Positions 31,041 to 39,213 of a DNA stretch of 64,000 nucleotides are shown piece by piece. Position numbers and translations under genes: made by a program. Numbering within the stretch: the first letter of the stretch is position 1; each line of letters opens with the position of its first letter. Source of the DNA: VRUE01 sp963774555. GTDB lineage: Bacteria > Actinomycetota > Thermoleophilia > Solirubrobacterales > 70-9. Location: the NCBI GenBank assembly GCA_963774555.1, contig CAVZFL010000002.1, positions 992,001-1,056,000 on the forward strand. The letters run 5' to 3'. The notes under the pieces are model-generated. The model had not been told where the DNA came from. It did not search any database and saw nothing but the letters and a program-made list of their open reading frames with translations.

Positions 31041-31508
31041 TCAGCGGCGTGCGGCGAAGAAGTCCGAGAGGAGCGATGCGCACCTGGCTTCGAGCACGCC
31101 GCCGATCACCTCGGGCCGGTGGTTGAGCGCGGGCTCACCGAGGACGTCGAGGACGCTGCCGGCGGCGCCGGCCTTGGGGTCGGGGGCGCCGAAGACAACG
31201 GTGGGGATGCGGGCGAGGACGATCGCGCCGGCGCACATCGCGCACGGCTCGAGGGTGACGTAGAGGACGGTGCCGGGAAGGCGCCAGCCGCCGAGCGCCG
31301 CGGCTGCGGCCCGAATGACGAGGATCTCGGCGTGAGCGGTGGGGTCGGCGCGCAGCTCGCGCTCGTTTCCCGCCGCCGCCAGCGGCTCGCCGTCGCGGGC
31401 GAGGAGGGCGCCGATCGGCACGTCGCCGCGGGCCTCCGCCTCGCGGGCGCGCTCCAGCGCGAGCCCCATCAGGCGTTCGTGCTCCGAGATCGCGGCATCG
31501 CCCTGCAT
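31041..31508 (-). CDS. tadA: tRNA-specific adenosine deaminase
   Basis: A 155-residue deaminase that converts A34 to inosine in tRNA-Arg(ACG). The zinc site is visible as HAEILVIRAA (His and catalytic Glu) and EPCAMCAGAI (two Cys). Residue signatures VPIGALLARDGE and NERELRADPTAHAE are typical of TadA rather than cytidine deaminase. Start taken at the ATG at 31508; an in-frame ATG at 31529 would add seven residues. First clearly core gene after the island. Confidence 0.92.
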   Translation of the reverse strand: MQGDAAISEHERLMGLALERAREAEARGDVPIGALLARDGEPLAAAGNERELRADPTAHAEILVIRAAAAALGGWRLPGTVLYVTLEPCAMCAGAIVLARIPTVVFGAPDPKAGAAGSVLDVLGEPALNHRPEVIGGVLEARCASLLSDFFAARR

Positions 31509-31603
31509 GCATGGGGGAGTATGTGGCACTACAACTTCGTCGGCGGGCCGGTGTTAGGGGATAGCTCGCGCGACTTGCAGGGGCTGAGCGAGCGCAGAGC
31601 AAG

Positions 31604-32791
31604 ATGAACCGACGCCTTCCGATCGCTGCAGCCGTGGCCCTGCTGGCGGCATTCACCGTTGCCGGTGTTGCCGATGCTGCGCCGAACTACGTGGCCCGGG
31701 CGGCGATAGTCCCGTCCGCCGAGGGCGAAATCCCCAACGATCCGGGACCGATCGGCGGGCCCCCGGGACCGCCCGGGGGCTGGGTGGCGAAACAGTGGAA
31801 CTTCCTGCCCTGGACGGGGGAATCGACGCCGCTGCTGCCGATCTCCCCCGGCGGGATCGACGCGCCCGGCGCCTGGGACAACCTGACCGCGGCGGGGCGC
31901 CCCGGGGCGGAAGGCGTCACCGTCGCCGTGCTCGACACCGGAATCGCCTACCGCGCCGACGGACCCCGCTTCCGGCGCAGCCCCGACTTCAGCTCCGGGC
32001 AGTTCGTCAAGGGCTATGACTTCGTCGGCGACGACAAGCTGCCGCTCGACGAAAACGGCCACGGCACGCACGTCGCCGGCACGATCGCCGAGAAGACCAA
32101 CAACGGCATCGGACTGACCGGGCTCGCCTACCGCGCCAAGCTGATGCCGGTGCGGGTGCTCGACAAGCACGGACGGGGACGGGCCAACGACATCGCCAAG
32201 GGAATCCGCTTCGCCGTCGCCCACGGTGCCAACGTGATCAACATGAGCTTCAACTTCGGCTGCGGTCGGGAAGTGCCGAACGTCGACGAAGCGCTGCGCC
32301 AGGCATACGACCACGGCGTGATCGCGGTCGCCTCGGTCGGCAACCTCGGCTCGGAGGGCTGTGTCGCCGCGCCCGCCACCGGTCCGCACGTGATCGGCGT
32401 TGGCGGCAGCACCGAGGGAGGCTGCCTCGGCGATTACTCGCTGACCGGCAAGGGAGTCGACGTGATCGCCCCCGGCGGCGGCTCGCCGACGGCGGGCTGC
32501 CCCTCGGTCCTCGCCGACCCGATCTACCAGGTGACCCTGCAGTCGGGCAGCACGCGCCGCTTCGGCGAGCCCGGCGGCTACGTCGGCACCTCGATGGCGG
32601 CCGCCCACGTCTCCGGCGTCGCCGCGATGGTCCTCGCCAGCGGCACCCTCGACCCCAAGGCGAAGAAGAAGGGAAAGGTCGCCGCGGTAACTCAACGGCT
32701 TCGCCAGACGGCGCGCGATCTCGGGCTTCCGGCGAATCGCCAGGGAGCCGGACTCATTGACGCGGCCCGAGCGACTTCCCCAAACCCCTGA
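31604..32791 (+). CDS. Secreted subtilisin-like serine protease (S8)
   Basis: A 395-residue S8 peptidase. Signal peptide residues 1-25 (AAAVALLAAFTVAGVADA). Catalytic Asp111 in AVLDTGIAY, His153 in NGHGTHVAG, oxyanion Asn247 in ASVGNLGS and Ser330 in GTSMAAAHVSG. A proline/glycine-rich stretch after the leader (GPIGGPPGPPGG) replaces a normal inhibitor propeptide. Extra Cys (FGCGR, EGCVA, GGCLG, AGCPS) suggest two disulfides in the secreted enzyme. The IS110-type element lies just behind its stop without disrupting it. Confidence 0.93.
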   Translation: MNRRLPIAAAVALLAAFTVAGVADAAPNYVARAAIVPSAEGEIPNDPGPIGGPPGPPGGWVAKQWNFLPWTGESTPLLPISPGGIDAPGAWDNLTAAGRPGAEGVTVAVLDTGIAYRADGPRFRRSPDFSSGQFVKGYDFVGDDKLPLDENGHGTHVAGTIAEKTNNGIGLTGLAYRAKLMPVRVLDKHGRGRANDIAKGIRFAVAHGANVINMSFNFGCGREVPNVDEALRQAYDHGVIAVASVGNLGSEGCVAAPATGPHVIGVGGSTEGGCLGDYSLTGKGVDVIAPGGGSPTAGCPSVLADPIYQVTLQSGSTRRFGEPGGYVGTSMAAAHVSGVAAMVLASGTLDPKAKKKGKVAAVTQRLRQTARDLGLPANRQGAGLIDAARATSPNP

Positions 32792-32799
32792 CGGCCTCT

Positions 32800-32935
32800 G
32801 GCCAAGCAGGTCAAGACCGTATGGAGTGCTGACCGACTCCAGCGGTAGGTAGGTCGGCACCCCGCGCATGACGGTGCGGGGACTGGGCCGCAGGGTGGTC
32901 CTGCGGCCGACACCCCAATCATGGGAGGTGCCGAC
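32800..32935 (+). ncRNA. Candidate IS110 bridge-RNA region
   Basis: Non-coding left end of the IS110-family element. It contains a 9-bp hairpin GGCCGCAGG/CCTGCGGCC at about 32888-32910, a second smaller hairpin (CCGCGC...GTGCGG) and an outer GTCGGCACC/GGTGCCGAC pair. IS110 transposases use a structured bridge RNA from this end to pair with target and donor DNA. I infer an RNA here from position and structure only; the guide loops are not resolved. Confidence 0.4.
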
Positions 32936-34024
32936 ATGTCTCAGCCTAAAAGCGTGGTCGGCCTCGACGTCCACGCCACGCAAACCCACGCCTGCGTTCT
33001 CTCGCCCGAGACGGGCGAGCTTCGCGCCAAGCGCCTGAACGGCCCACCGCGGCGAGTGCTCGACTACCTGGAAGGGCTCCAAGAGCCCGTTCTTGCGGTC
33101 TATGAGGCTGGGCCGACCGGCTATGGCCTCGCTCGCGGCGGCGCCGAGCGGGAACTCGACCTGCGTGTCTGCGCACCGGGCTCGATCCCAAAAGCGCCGA
33201 GCGATCGGATCAAGACCGACCGCCGCGACGCCGAGCGGCTGGCGCGCCTGTGCCTTGCCGGAGAACTCTCCTTCGTGCGAGTGCCAAGCCCCGAGGAGGA
33301 GCGCTTCCGCGACCTCGCCCGTGCCAGGGAGGCGATCCGCGCCGACCTGATGCGGGCTCGCCACCGGTTGGGCAAGTTCCTCTTGCGCCGGGAGCTGCGC
33401 TGGGAGGGCCCGGGCTCCAGCTGGACCCAGGCCCACTGGAGCTGGCTGCGGCGGATCGAGTTTGCCGACGGCGCCTCGAGCGCCGTGCTCGGGGACTACC
33501 AGGCGGCGGTGGTGGCACTCGAACAGCGCCGCAGCGCGAGCGAGCGGGCGATCGAGGAACTGTGGCCGGAGTCGCCCTGGGCGGAGACGATCGCACGCCT
33601 GCGATGCCTGCGCGGCATCAGCACCTTGACAGCGCTCGGGCTCTGCGCGGAGGCGGGAGACCTGCGGCGCTTTGAGCGGCCGGCGGCGCTGGTGGCCTAT
33701 TTCGGCATCGTGCCCTCCGAGCACTCCTCCGGTCCCCAGCGCCGAAGAGGGCCGATCACCAAGGCCGGCTCTGCCCACGCCCGACGACTGTTGGTCGAGG
33801 CCTCCCACCACTACCGCCACCAGCCGGCGGTCGGGGGTGCACTTGAGCGCCGCCAGCGTGGCGTCGACCCACGTGCTTGTGAGATCGGCTGGCGCGCCCA
33901 GCGCCGCCTGCATCACCTGTGGCAGCGACTGCGGGTCCAGCGCGGCAAGCCCGCCAACGTGGTCAGGATCGCGCTGGCGCGTGAGCTGGGCTGCTTCGTG
34001 TGGGAGGTGGGTCAACTGAGCTGA
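32936..34024 (+). CDS. IS110-family transposase (DEDD)
   Basis: A 362-residue recombinase starting MSQPKSVVGLDVHATQTHAC after GGGAGG. The N-terminal RuvC-like domain has the DEDD residues: Asp in GLDVHA, Glu in AVYEAGPTGYGL, and DRRDAERLARL. The C-terminal domain has the Tnp signature CLRGISTLTALGLCAEAGDL, then RPAALVAYFGIVPSEHSSG and ITKAGSAHARRLLVEAS with the conserved Ser. All catalytic residues appear intact, so the element may be active. Downstream about 380 bp are non-coding. Confidence 0.92.
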   Translation: MSQPKSVVGLDVHATQTHACVLSPETGELRAKRLNGPPRRVLDYLEGLQEPVLAVYEAGPTGYGLARGGAERELDLRVCAPGSIPKAPSDRIKTDRRDAERLARLCLAGELSFVRVPSPEEERFRDLARAREAIRADLMRARHRLGKFLLRRELRWEGPGSSWTQAHWSWLRRIEFADGASSAVLGDYQAAVVALEQRRSASERAIEELWPESPWAETIARLRCLRGISTLTALGLCAEAGDLRRFERPAALVAYFGIVPSEHSSGPQRRRGPITKAGSAHARRLLVEASHHYRHQPAVGGALERRQRGVDPRACEIGWRAQRRLHHLWQRLRVQRGKPANVVRIALARELGCFVWEVGQLS

Positions 34025-34405
34025 GAGCGAAAAGTCCAGCCCGCCCCTGGCGTTGTCGGGGCGACACGAGATCAAGCGAGACCGGCACGTCGCCGCTTTG
34101 CGGCCTGCGTTGCGTCCTCGGGCAGCTGGCGGGAGACCCGCCGGCCGCGCCCGCTTCAAGACTGCAGGCCACGCGACGAATCGGCGGTCATGAGGTAGCC
34201 AGCCCTCGCATATGAGGCTGACGATGCAGTCGGCGTACCTGGAATCCGCTCGTGTCGCCCCGAGAGCGCCGCGCGGCCGTGACCCTTCTTGGGTCCGATC
34301 GGCCGCGGGCGCTTGACGGGACCTATTCCATATGAGGACGCAGGGAGTGTGGCGTGCTCTGCACGCGAGCGACCGAGGACGCCGATATGCGCCGGCCAGA
34401 GGCCG
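34025..34405. other. Non-coding stretch after the IS110 element
   Basis: No gene seen. The left part probably contains the right end of the IS110 element, whose boundary I cannot place because the family lacks terminal inverted repeats. CATATGAGG occurs twice (about 34208 and 34330). Otherwise unremarkable. Confidence 0.4.
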
Positions 34406-34849
34406 TCAGGTCGTGCGGACGATGATCACGCTGCATGGCGCGTGATGCGAAACGTTGTTGGGAACGCTGCCGAGCAGGAAGCGGCGCGCTCCGGTCATGC
34501 CCTTGTTGCCGACCACGATCAGGTCGGCTTTGGTCTCTTCGGCGACATTGAGGATCGCCTCCGCCGGTTCGCCCTCGACCGGGTGGGTCTGCACCTCGAT
34601 CCCCTCTTTTTTCGCCGCTGCTGCGGCTGCGTCGAGCACCAGGTTGACGTCATCGCGCGGGCCGATCTCGTACTGGACGTCGGCGGGGGCGTCCAGCTTC
34701 TCGCCGTCGACGCGGCGCTTGGGAATCGGCCCGTAGGCGCTGACGATGCTGAGCTGGGCGCCGGAGAGCTTCGCCAGGTCGACCGCCTGGCGCACCGCCT
34801 CGGCGGCGGTCTCGGACCCGTCGGTTCCAACCACGATGCGAGTGAACAC
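34406..34849 (-). CDS. Universal stress protein (UspA family)
   Basis: A 147-residue UspA-fold protein. The N-terminal strand IVVGTDGSETAAEAVRQAVD carries the family Asp, and the C-terminal ATP-binding motif is VVGNKGMTGARRFLLGSVPN (G-x2-G-x9-G-S). This identifies the ATP-binding subclass. Monocistronic as far as visible. Length is standard. Confidence 0.93.
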   Translation of the reverse strand: MFTRIVVGTDGSETAAEAVRQAVDLAKLSGAQLSIVSAYGPIPKRRVDGEKLDAPADVQYEIGPRDDVNLVLDAAAAAAKKEGIEVQTHPVEGEPAEAILNVAEETKADLIVVGNKGMTGARRFLLGSVPNNVSHHAPCSVIIVRTT

Positions 34850-34888
34850 GCCGCCCCTCCTTGCCTCGGTCGCCGAACCCGGCCGATA

Positions 34889-35041
34889 CTAACGGGACTC
34901 GTGGCTGCGAACCGGCAGGCCGCGGAAGCCGTCGCCGAGGATTTCGGTCGGGGTGGTGGCGAGGCGGAAGATTGCAATCCCCATCGAGGCCAGCAGGCAG
35001 GCCAGCAGCAGCACCATCCCGACTTTCCAAAGGCTTGGCAT
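34889..35041 (-). CDS. Possible small membrane protein (50 aa)
   Basis: A short frame from an ATG at 35039-35041: MPSLWKVGMVLLLACLLASM starts a single membrane helix, followed by RLATTPTEILGDGFRGLPV. No strong SD site. It is divergent from the MBL hydrolase, 15 bp apart. Shortness makes the call uncertain. Confidence 0.35.
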   Translation of the reverse strand: MPSLWKVGMVLLLACLLASMGIAIFRLATTPTEILGDGFRGLPVRSHESR

Positions 35042-35056
35042 TAGGCTGATCTCATC

Positions 35057-35767
35057 ATGGAGAAGGTTGCCGACGGGGTCTGGCTGCTGCGGGGCGATTT
35101 CAGGAAGGCAATGAACGTCTACTTCCTCGAGGACGAGGGAGGCGTGGTCCAGTTCGACGCCGGGACGAAGTCGATGGTCAAGAAGACGCGGGCGGCTGCG
35201 GCCGAGCTGGGCGGGCTGAAGCGAGTCGTGCTCGGACACGCCCATGCCGACCACCGGGGGACGGCGCCTTCGATGGGCGTCCCGGTCTACTGCCACCCCG
35301 ACGAAGTCGCCGACGCCGAAGGAGACGCGGCGATCGCTCCGTACATGGACCTCTCGCAGCTGCCGGTGGCGCCGGTGCGCTGGCTCTACCCGCTGCTGCT
35401 GAGGCGCTGGGACGGGGGGGCGGTGAAGATCGACGGCACGGTCTCCGAAGGAGACGAAGTCGCCGGCTTCCGCGTCATCCACTTTCCCGGTCACGCGCCC
35501 GGCCTGATCGGCCTCTGGCGTGAGAGCGACCGGGTGGCGATCGTCAGCGACGTCGTCTACTTCGTCGACTCCGCCCGGCTGAAACCGCTGCCAGAAGGCG
35601 AGGCGAGCGTCCCCCACCCCGCCTGGGCCTGGGACCACGCCAAGGCCAAGGAGTCGGTGCGCAAGCTCGCGGCGCTGGAACCGAAGCTGGTCTGCGCCGG
35701 ACACGAGCACCCACTGCGCGGCGAGAACCTGCGCGAGACGCTGGAGCGGGCGGCGGAGAAGTATTGA
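35057..35767 (+). CDS. MBL-fold metallo-hydrolase
   Basis: A 236-residue beta-lactamase-fold hydrolase. The zinc motif is HAHADH (residues about 57-62), with a further His in YCHPDE, HFPGHAPG and the Asp of IVSDVVYF, and a last His in CAGHEHPLRG. The N-terminus VADGVWLLRGDFRKAMNVYF is typical of glyoxalase-II-like hydrolases. The substrate is not determined. It precedes the large membrane protein by 46 bp. Confidence 0.9.
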   Translation: MEKVADGVWLLRGDFRKAMNVYFLEDEGGVVQFDAGTKSMVKKTRAAAAELGGLKRVVLGHAHADHRGTAPSMGVPVYCHPDEVADAEGDAAIAPYMDLSQLPVAPVRWLYPLLLRRWDGGAVKIDGTVSEGDEVAGFRVIHFPGHAPGLIGLWRESDRVAIVSDVVYFVDSARLKPLPEGEASVPHPAWAWDHAKAKESVRKLAALEPKLVCAGHEHPLRGENLRETLERAAEKY

Positions 35768-35813
35768 GCCGAGGCGGCGCCCGCCACCGCCGCTGCCATA
35801 GTTTCCGCCCCTG

Positions 35814-38210
35814 ATGATCGGGACCTACGCCTCGGCGGCGCTGATCTGCGCCGCCTCGCTGCTGGTGGGACGTGCCATTCTCGCCCTCGCCGGCGGGGGC
35901 GGGGCGCGCGCCTGGCTGGCGCCGGCGGTCGGCTTCGGCGCGGTGCTGACCGTAACCGGCTTCCTCGCCCGAGCCCCCGGGCACGCGACCAGCGCGACGC
36001 TCGGACTCCTCGCCCTGGTGCTTGCGGCGGGCTGGCTCCTTTGGCGACGGCAAGCCGACGGCACGGGCCCGAGCGCTGGCTCGATGCTGCGCGAAGGCCT
36101 GCCGGTGGCGCTCGTCGTCGCCGTCGTCCTCTCGATCCCCTTCGCCGTGAGCGGACGCTGGGGCCTGCTCGGGGTCGGCTTCAACAACGACCTTGGCCTG
36201 CACCTGGCCTGGGCCGAGTGGCTGCGCAGCGGCTTCGGGCCGGCGCCGGAAGCCGGGTATCCGCTGGGACCGCACGCGCTGGCCGATGCAATCGCCGCGG
36301 TTCCCGGGATCGGGCTCGGCCAAGCCTTCGTCGGCGAGGTCTTCGCGATCGCCGTCCTCACCGCGCTGACCGCGCTCTCGGCGCTGCGCGACCTCGGCGC
36401 GGCGCGCCGGGTGCTGGCCGCGGCCCTGGTCGCGATTCCATACCTCGGCGCCTCCTACTTCGCCCAGGCCGCCTTCAAGGAGACCGCCGAGGCGCTCTTC
36501 GTCCTCGCCTTCGCGCTGTACCTGCATGACCTCGACCGCCGCCGCGCCGAGGGCTCCGTCGGCTGGGGCGAGGCTGGTCTGGTCGGAGCGTCGGCGGCGC
36601 TCGTCCCCCTGGCCCTGGTGGGCGGCATCTTCTTCTCCTACAGCTTCGCCGGACTTGCCTGGCCGGTGGCGATCCTCGTCCTCTGGGGTGCGACGGTGCC
36701 GGAGGTTCGGCGCGCACTGCGGCCGCAAGCGCTGCTGCGGACGGCGCGGCAGCCGGCGGTGGCAATGACGATCGTCGTCCTTGCGACGCTCGCGGTGCTG
36801 ACCGTGGTCGGCCCCTTCGCCTTCGTCCACGGCTTCAACCGGGTGGCGGGAACCGACACCTATGGTCCGGTCTCGCCGATCGAGGCGCTCGGCGTCTGGC
36901 CCGCCTCTAACTACCGCCTCAGCTCGGTGGGCGGCGCCCACCTGACCGGGCTCGCCGCCGCGATCGCTCTGCTCGCCGTGATCCTCGGCACGGCCTGGTG
37001 GCTGCGCCGCCGCCAGTACGCAATCCCGATCGCCCTGGTCGCCTGCACGATCCTCTACCTTGCCGCGCTCGCCGGCAGCGGCGAGTACTCCCAGGCCAAG
37101 GCCCTGATCATCGCCGCCCCCCTGGCGATGCTGATCGCGATCCGCCCCTTCCTCATAGAGCTCTTCCCCCTCAGCAGTCGCAGTTCCCGCCGCGTAGCGG
37201 CGGGAACTGCGACATCTGCGCGGATTGGATGGGCGGCGCTGGGGATCGTCTTCGTGGCCGGGGCGATCTACTCGAGCCTGCTGGTGCTGCGGGATGCGCC
37301 GGTGGGACCGCCGGGGCACGGGGCGGAGCTGCGGGCGTTCATGCCGGTCGTGCGCGGGAAACCGGTGCTCTACGCCGGACAGGATCGCTATGCCGCGTAC
37401 GAGCTGTCGGGCGCCGACACGCATGTGCCGCTGGTCGAGTTCCCCGACTCGGAAGTCTCACCCAGCCCGGAAAAGCCCTTCGACACCGGCGATGCCTACA
37501 GCCCGATCGACTTCGACTCCTTCTCGCGCGCCACCCTCGACCGCTTCCCCTACGTGATCACCGGCCGCGCCGCCTGGAACAGCGAAGCGCCGAGCGGGTT
37601 CAGGCGCATTGCCTCTACCCCCTCCTACGTCCTCTGGAAGCGCGCGGGCTCGCCACCGCGGAATCGCCACGTGCTGCTCGAGGGAACCGAGCCCGCCGCC
37701 CACGCCAACTGCACTTCGCCGGAGCTGCACATCCTGATGGCCAACCCCGGCCGCGCCTCGCTCTTCCCCGATGCGGTCATCGGCGACAAGGGCCACTGGA
37801 GCCCGGGTGCCATGTTGGGGACGGGCAATCGCGCCACGCAGACGCTGCGGCTCTCCAGCGGGCGCTGGCTGCTCTCGCTGCAGTACTTCTCGCCCTTTGG
37901 GCTGACGCTGACGGCGCCCGGCTTGCGCCAGCCACTCGCGGCGGCGCTTGACGGCCAGCGCCCGAACACGATCAGCCTCGCCAACGACGGCCAGTTCTGG
38001 CCCGCCGGCGAGATCCGCAGCAGCGGCAACCCGATCACCTTCACGATCTCAGCCGAAGACCCGAGCACCCTCCAGCGCCTGACCGGCTACGCCGGCAAGG
38101 CCAGCATCGGCGAGCTGGTCGCGGTGCCGGCCGAACCGCACCGGATCGTGCCGCTCAACCAGGCATGCAGCGGCTGGATCGACTGGTACGAAGCGGAAGA
38201 AGTGCCCTAA
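35814..38210 (+). CDS. Large polytopic membrane protein (798 aa)
   Basis: Roughly the first 490 residues are a series of membrane helices (IGTYASAALICAASLLVGRA, LVALVVAVVLSIPFAVSG, AGLVGASAALVPLALVGGIF, TGLAAAIALLAVILGTAWWL and others). The C-terminal 300 residues form a soluble, presumably extracytoplasmic domain with VPLVEFPDSEVSPSPEKPFD and WLLSLQYFSPFGLTLTAPGL, which looks like a beta-sandwich. Topology and the NNDLGLHLAWAEWLRSG loop recall GT-C glycosyltransferases, but I see no certain catalytic motif. A perfect 17-bp-armed palindrome (37177-37213) is translated into the linker between the two parts. It ends 4 bp inside the convergent desaturase gene. Confidence 0.75.
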   Translation: MIGTYASAALICAASLLVGRAILALAGGGGARAWLAPAVGFGAVLTVTGFLARAPGHATSATLGLLALVLAAGWLLWRRQADGTGPSAGSMLREGLPVALVVAVVLSIPFAVSGRWGLLGVGFNNDLGLHLAWAEWLRSGFGPAPEAGYPLGPHALADAIAAVPGIGLGQAFVGEVFAIAVLTALTALSALRDLGAARRVLAAALVAIPYLGASYFAQAAFKETAEALFVLAFALYLHDLDRRRAEGSVGWGEAGLVGASAALVPLALVGGIFFSYSFAGLAWPVAILVLWGATVPEVRRALRPQALLRTARQPAVAMTIVVLATLAVLTVVGPFAFVHGFNRVAGTDTYGPVSPIEALGVWPASNYRLSSVGGAHLTGLAAAIALLAVILGTAWWLRRRQYAIPIALVACTILYLAALAGSGEYSQAKALIIAAPLAMLIAIRPFLIELFPLSSRSSRRVAAGTATSARIGWAALGIVFVAGAIYSSLLVLRDAPVGPPGHGAELRAFMPVVRGKPVLYAGQDRYAAYELSGADTHVPLVEFPDSEVSPSPEKPFDTGDAYSPIDFDSFSRATLDRFPYVITGRAAWNSEAPSGFRRIASTPSYVLWKRAGSPPRNRHVLLEGTEPAAHANCTSPELHILMANPGRASLFPDAVIGDKGHWSPGAMLGTGNRATQTLRLSSGRWLLSLQYFSPFGLTLTAPGLRQPLAAALDGQRPNTISLANDGQFWPAGEIRSSGNPITFTISAEDPSTLQRLTGYAGKASIGELVAVPAEPHRIVPLNQACSGWIDWYEAEEVP
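37177..37213. repeat. Perfect 17-bp hairpin inside a coding sequence
   Basis: The arms GTCGCAGTTCCCGCCGC and GCGGCGGGAACTGCGAC flank GTA. It lies in frame within the linker of the large membrane protein, encoding roughly SRSSRRVAAGTATSA. REP-like palindromes are normally intergenic, so an in-frame insertion is notable. Confidence 0.85.
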
Positions 38211-39136
38211 GAAGCGGCCTTGGCCGCCATGCGATCCGGGGAAACCCGGACCACGTCCCAGACCAGGCCAAGTCGCTCCAGGCTGTCGATCACCAGGGCC
38301 GAGATGTCGAGCTGCCAGCGGCCGAGGCCGTGCGTGGCCGAAGTTGGGAAGGCGTGGTGATTGTTGTGCCAGGCCTCGCCGAAAGTCGGAATCGCGATCA
38401 GGGCCAGGTTGCGCGACTCGTCGGCGGTCTCGTAGTCGCGCTTGCCGAAGACGTGGCAGAGCGAGTTGATGCTGTAGGTGAAGTGGTGCAGGACGAAGAC
38501 GCGGACGAGGCCGCCCCAGAGCAGGCCGGTGAGCGCAGCGAAGAGGGTGCCGCCTATCACCCAGCCGAGGGCGAAGGGGAGCAGCAAACCGCCGATCGCC
38601 CAGATCAGGAAGGTGCGGTCGACCCAGTTGATCGTCGGGTCCTTGATCAGGTCCGGCGCGAAGCGTTCCTTGTTGCCGCGCTGGGTGTGGATGAAGAGCC
38701 AGCCCATGTGGGCGTGGTAGAGGCCGCGCAGGGCACCGCTCCAGCCGTGGCCGTGGTCGACGTGGGGGCTGTGCGGGTCCCCCTCTTCGTCGGAGAAGGC
38801 GTGGTGCTTGCGGTGGTCGGCGACCCAGGAGATCACCGGGCCCTCGATCGCGGCGGAGCCGAGGATCGCCAGCAGGCCGTGCAGCCAAGGCTTGGCTTTG
38901 AAGGCACGGTGAGTGAGGTGGCGGTGGAAGCCGACCGTGATCCCGATCCCGGTCAGGAAGTACATCCCGCAGAAGAGGAAGACGTCGCTCCAGTGCAGCG
39001 CTTGACCCCAGACCTGCCAGGCGGCGAAGCCGATCGCGACGAACGGGATCAGCGTCACCAGGCCGGTGATGATGCGATCGCGCGTCTCGTTGGCGACCGG
39101 CTGAATATCTGAAGGGAGGGGTCCCGCAACTTCCAT
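38207..39136 (-). CDS. Acyl-CoA/acyl-lipid delta-9-type desaturase
   Basis: A 309-residue membrane di-iron desaturase. The three histidine boxes are HRHLTH at 71-76, HRKHH at 108-112 and HNNHH at 257-261, exactly as in the stearoyl-CoA desaturase class. Four membrane helices surround them (IITGLVTLIPFVAIGFAAW, VFLFCGMYFLTGIGITVGF, FLIWAIGGLLLPFALGWVIG, LFAALTGLLWGGLVRVFVL). It introduces a cis double bond, and the divergent neighbour at 39214 would convert such bonds to cyclopropane or methyl branches. The 77-bp intergenic gap is a shared promoter region. Confidence 0.93.
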   Translation of the reverse strand: MEVAGPLPSDIQPVANETRDRIITGLVTLIPFVAIGFAAWQVWGQALHWSDVFLFCGMYFLTGIGITVGFHRHLTHRAFKAKPWLHGLLAILGSAAIEGPVISWVADHRKHHAFSDEEGDPHSPHVDHGHGWSGALRGLYHAHMGWLFIHTQRGNKERFAPDLIKDPTINWVDRTFLIWAIGGLLLPFALGWVIGGTLFAALTGLLWGGLVRVFVLHHFTYSINSLCHVFGKRDYETADESRNLALIAIPTFGEAWHNNHHAFPTSATHGLGRWQLDISALVIDSLERLGLVWDVVRVSPDRMAAKAAS

Positions 39137-39213
39137 CTGCTGCGCCGATCATACGACTACGGGAGACGAGAAACCGCGAAGGAGAGATTTCTCACCGAAG
39201 CCGCGGCGTCGAT

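Noticed and set aside
31529..34159. 876-codon frame antisense to the subtilase and IS110 transposase
   Set aside because: Shadow frame in GC-rich DNA; crosses two well-supported genes and an element boundary.
35544..37424. 626-codon antisense frame over the MBL and membrane-protein genes
   Set aside because: Repetitive Arg/Gly/Glu-rich translation typical of shadow frames; the sense genes have clear domains.
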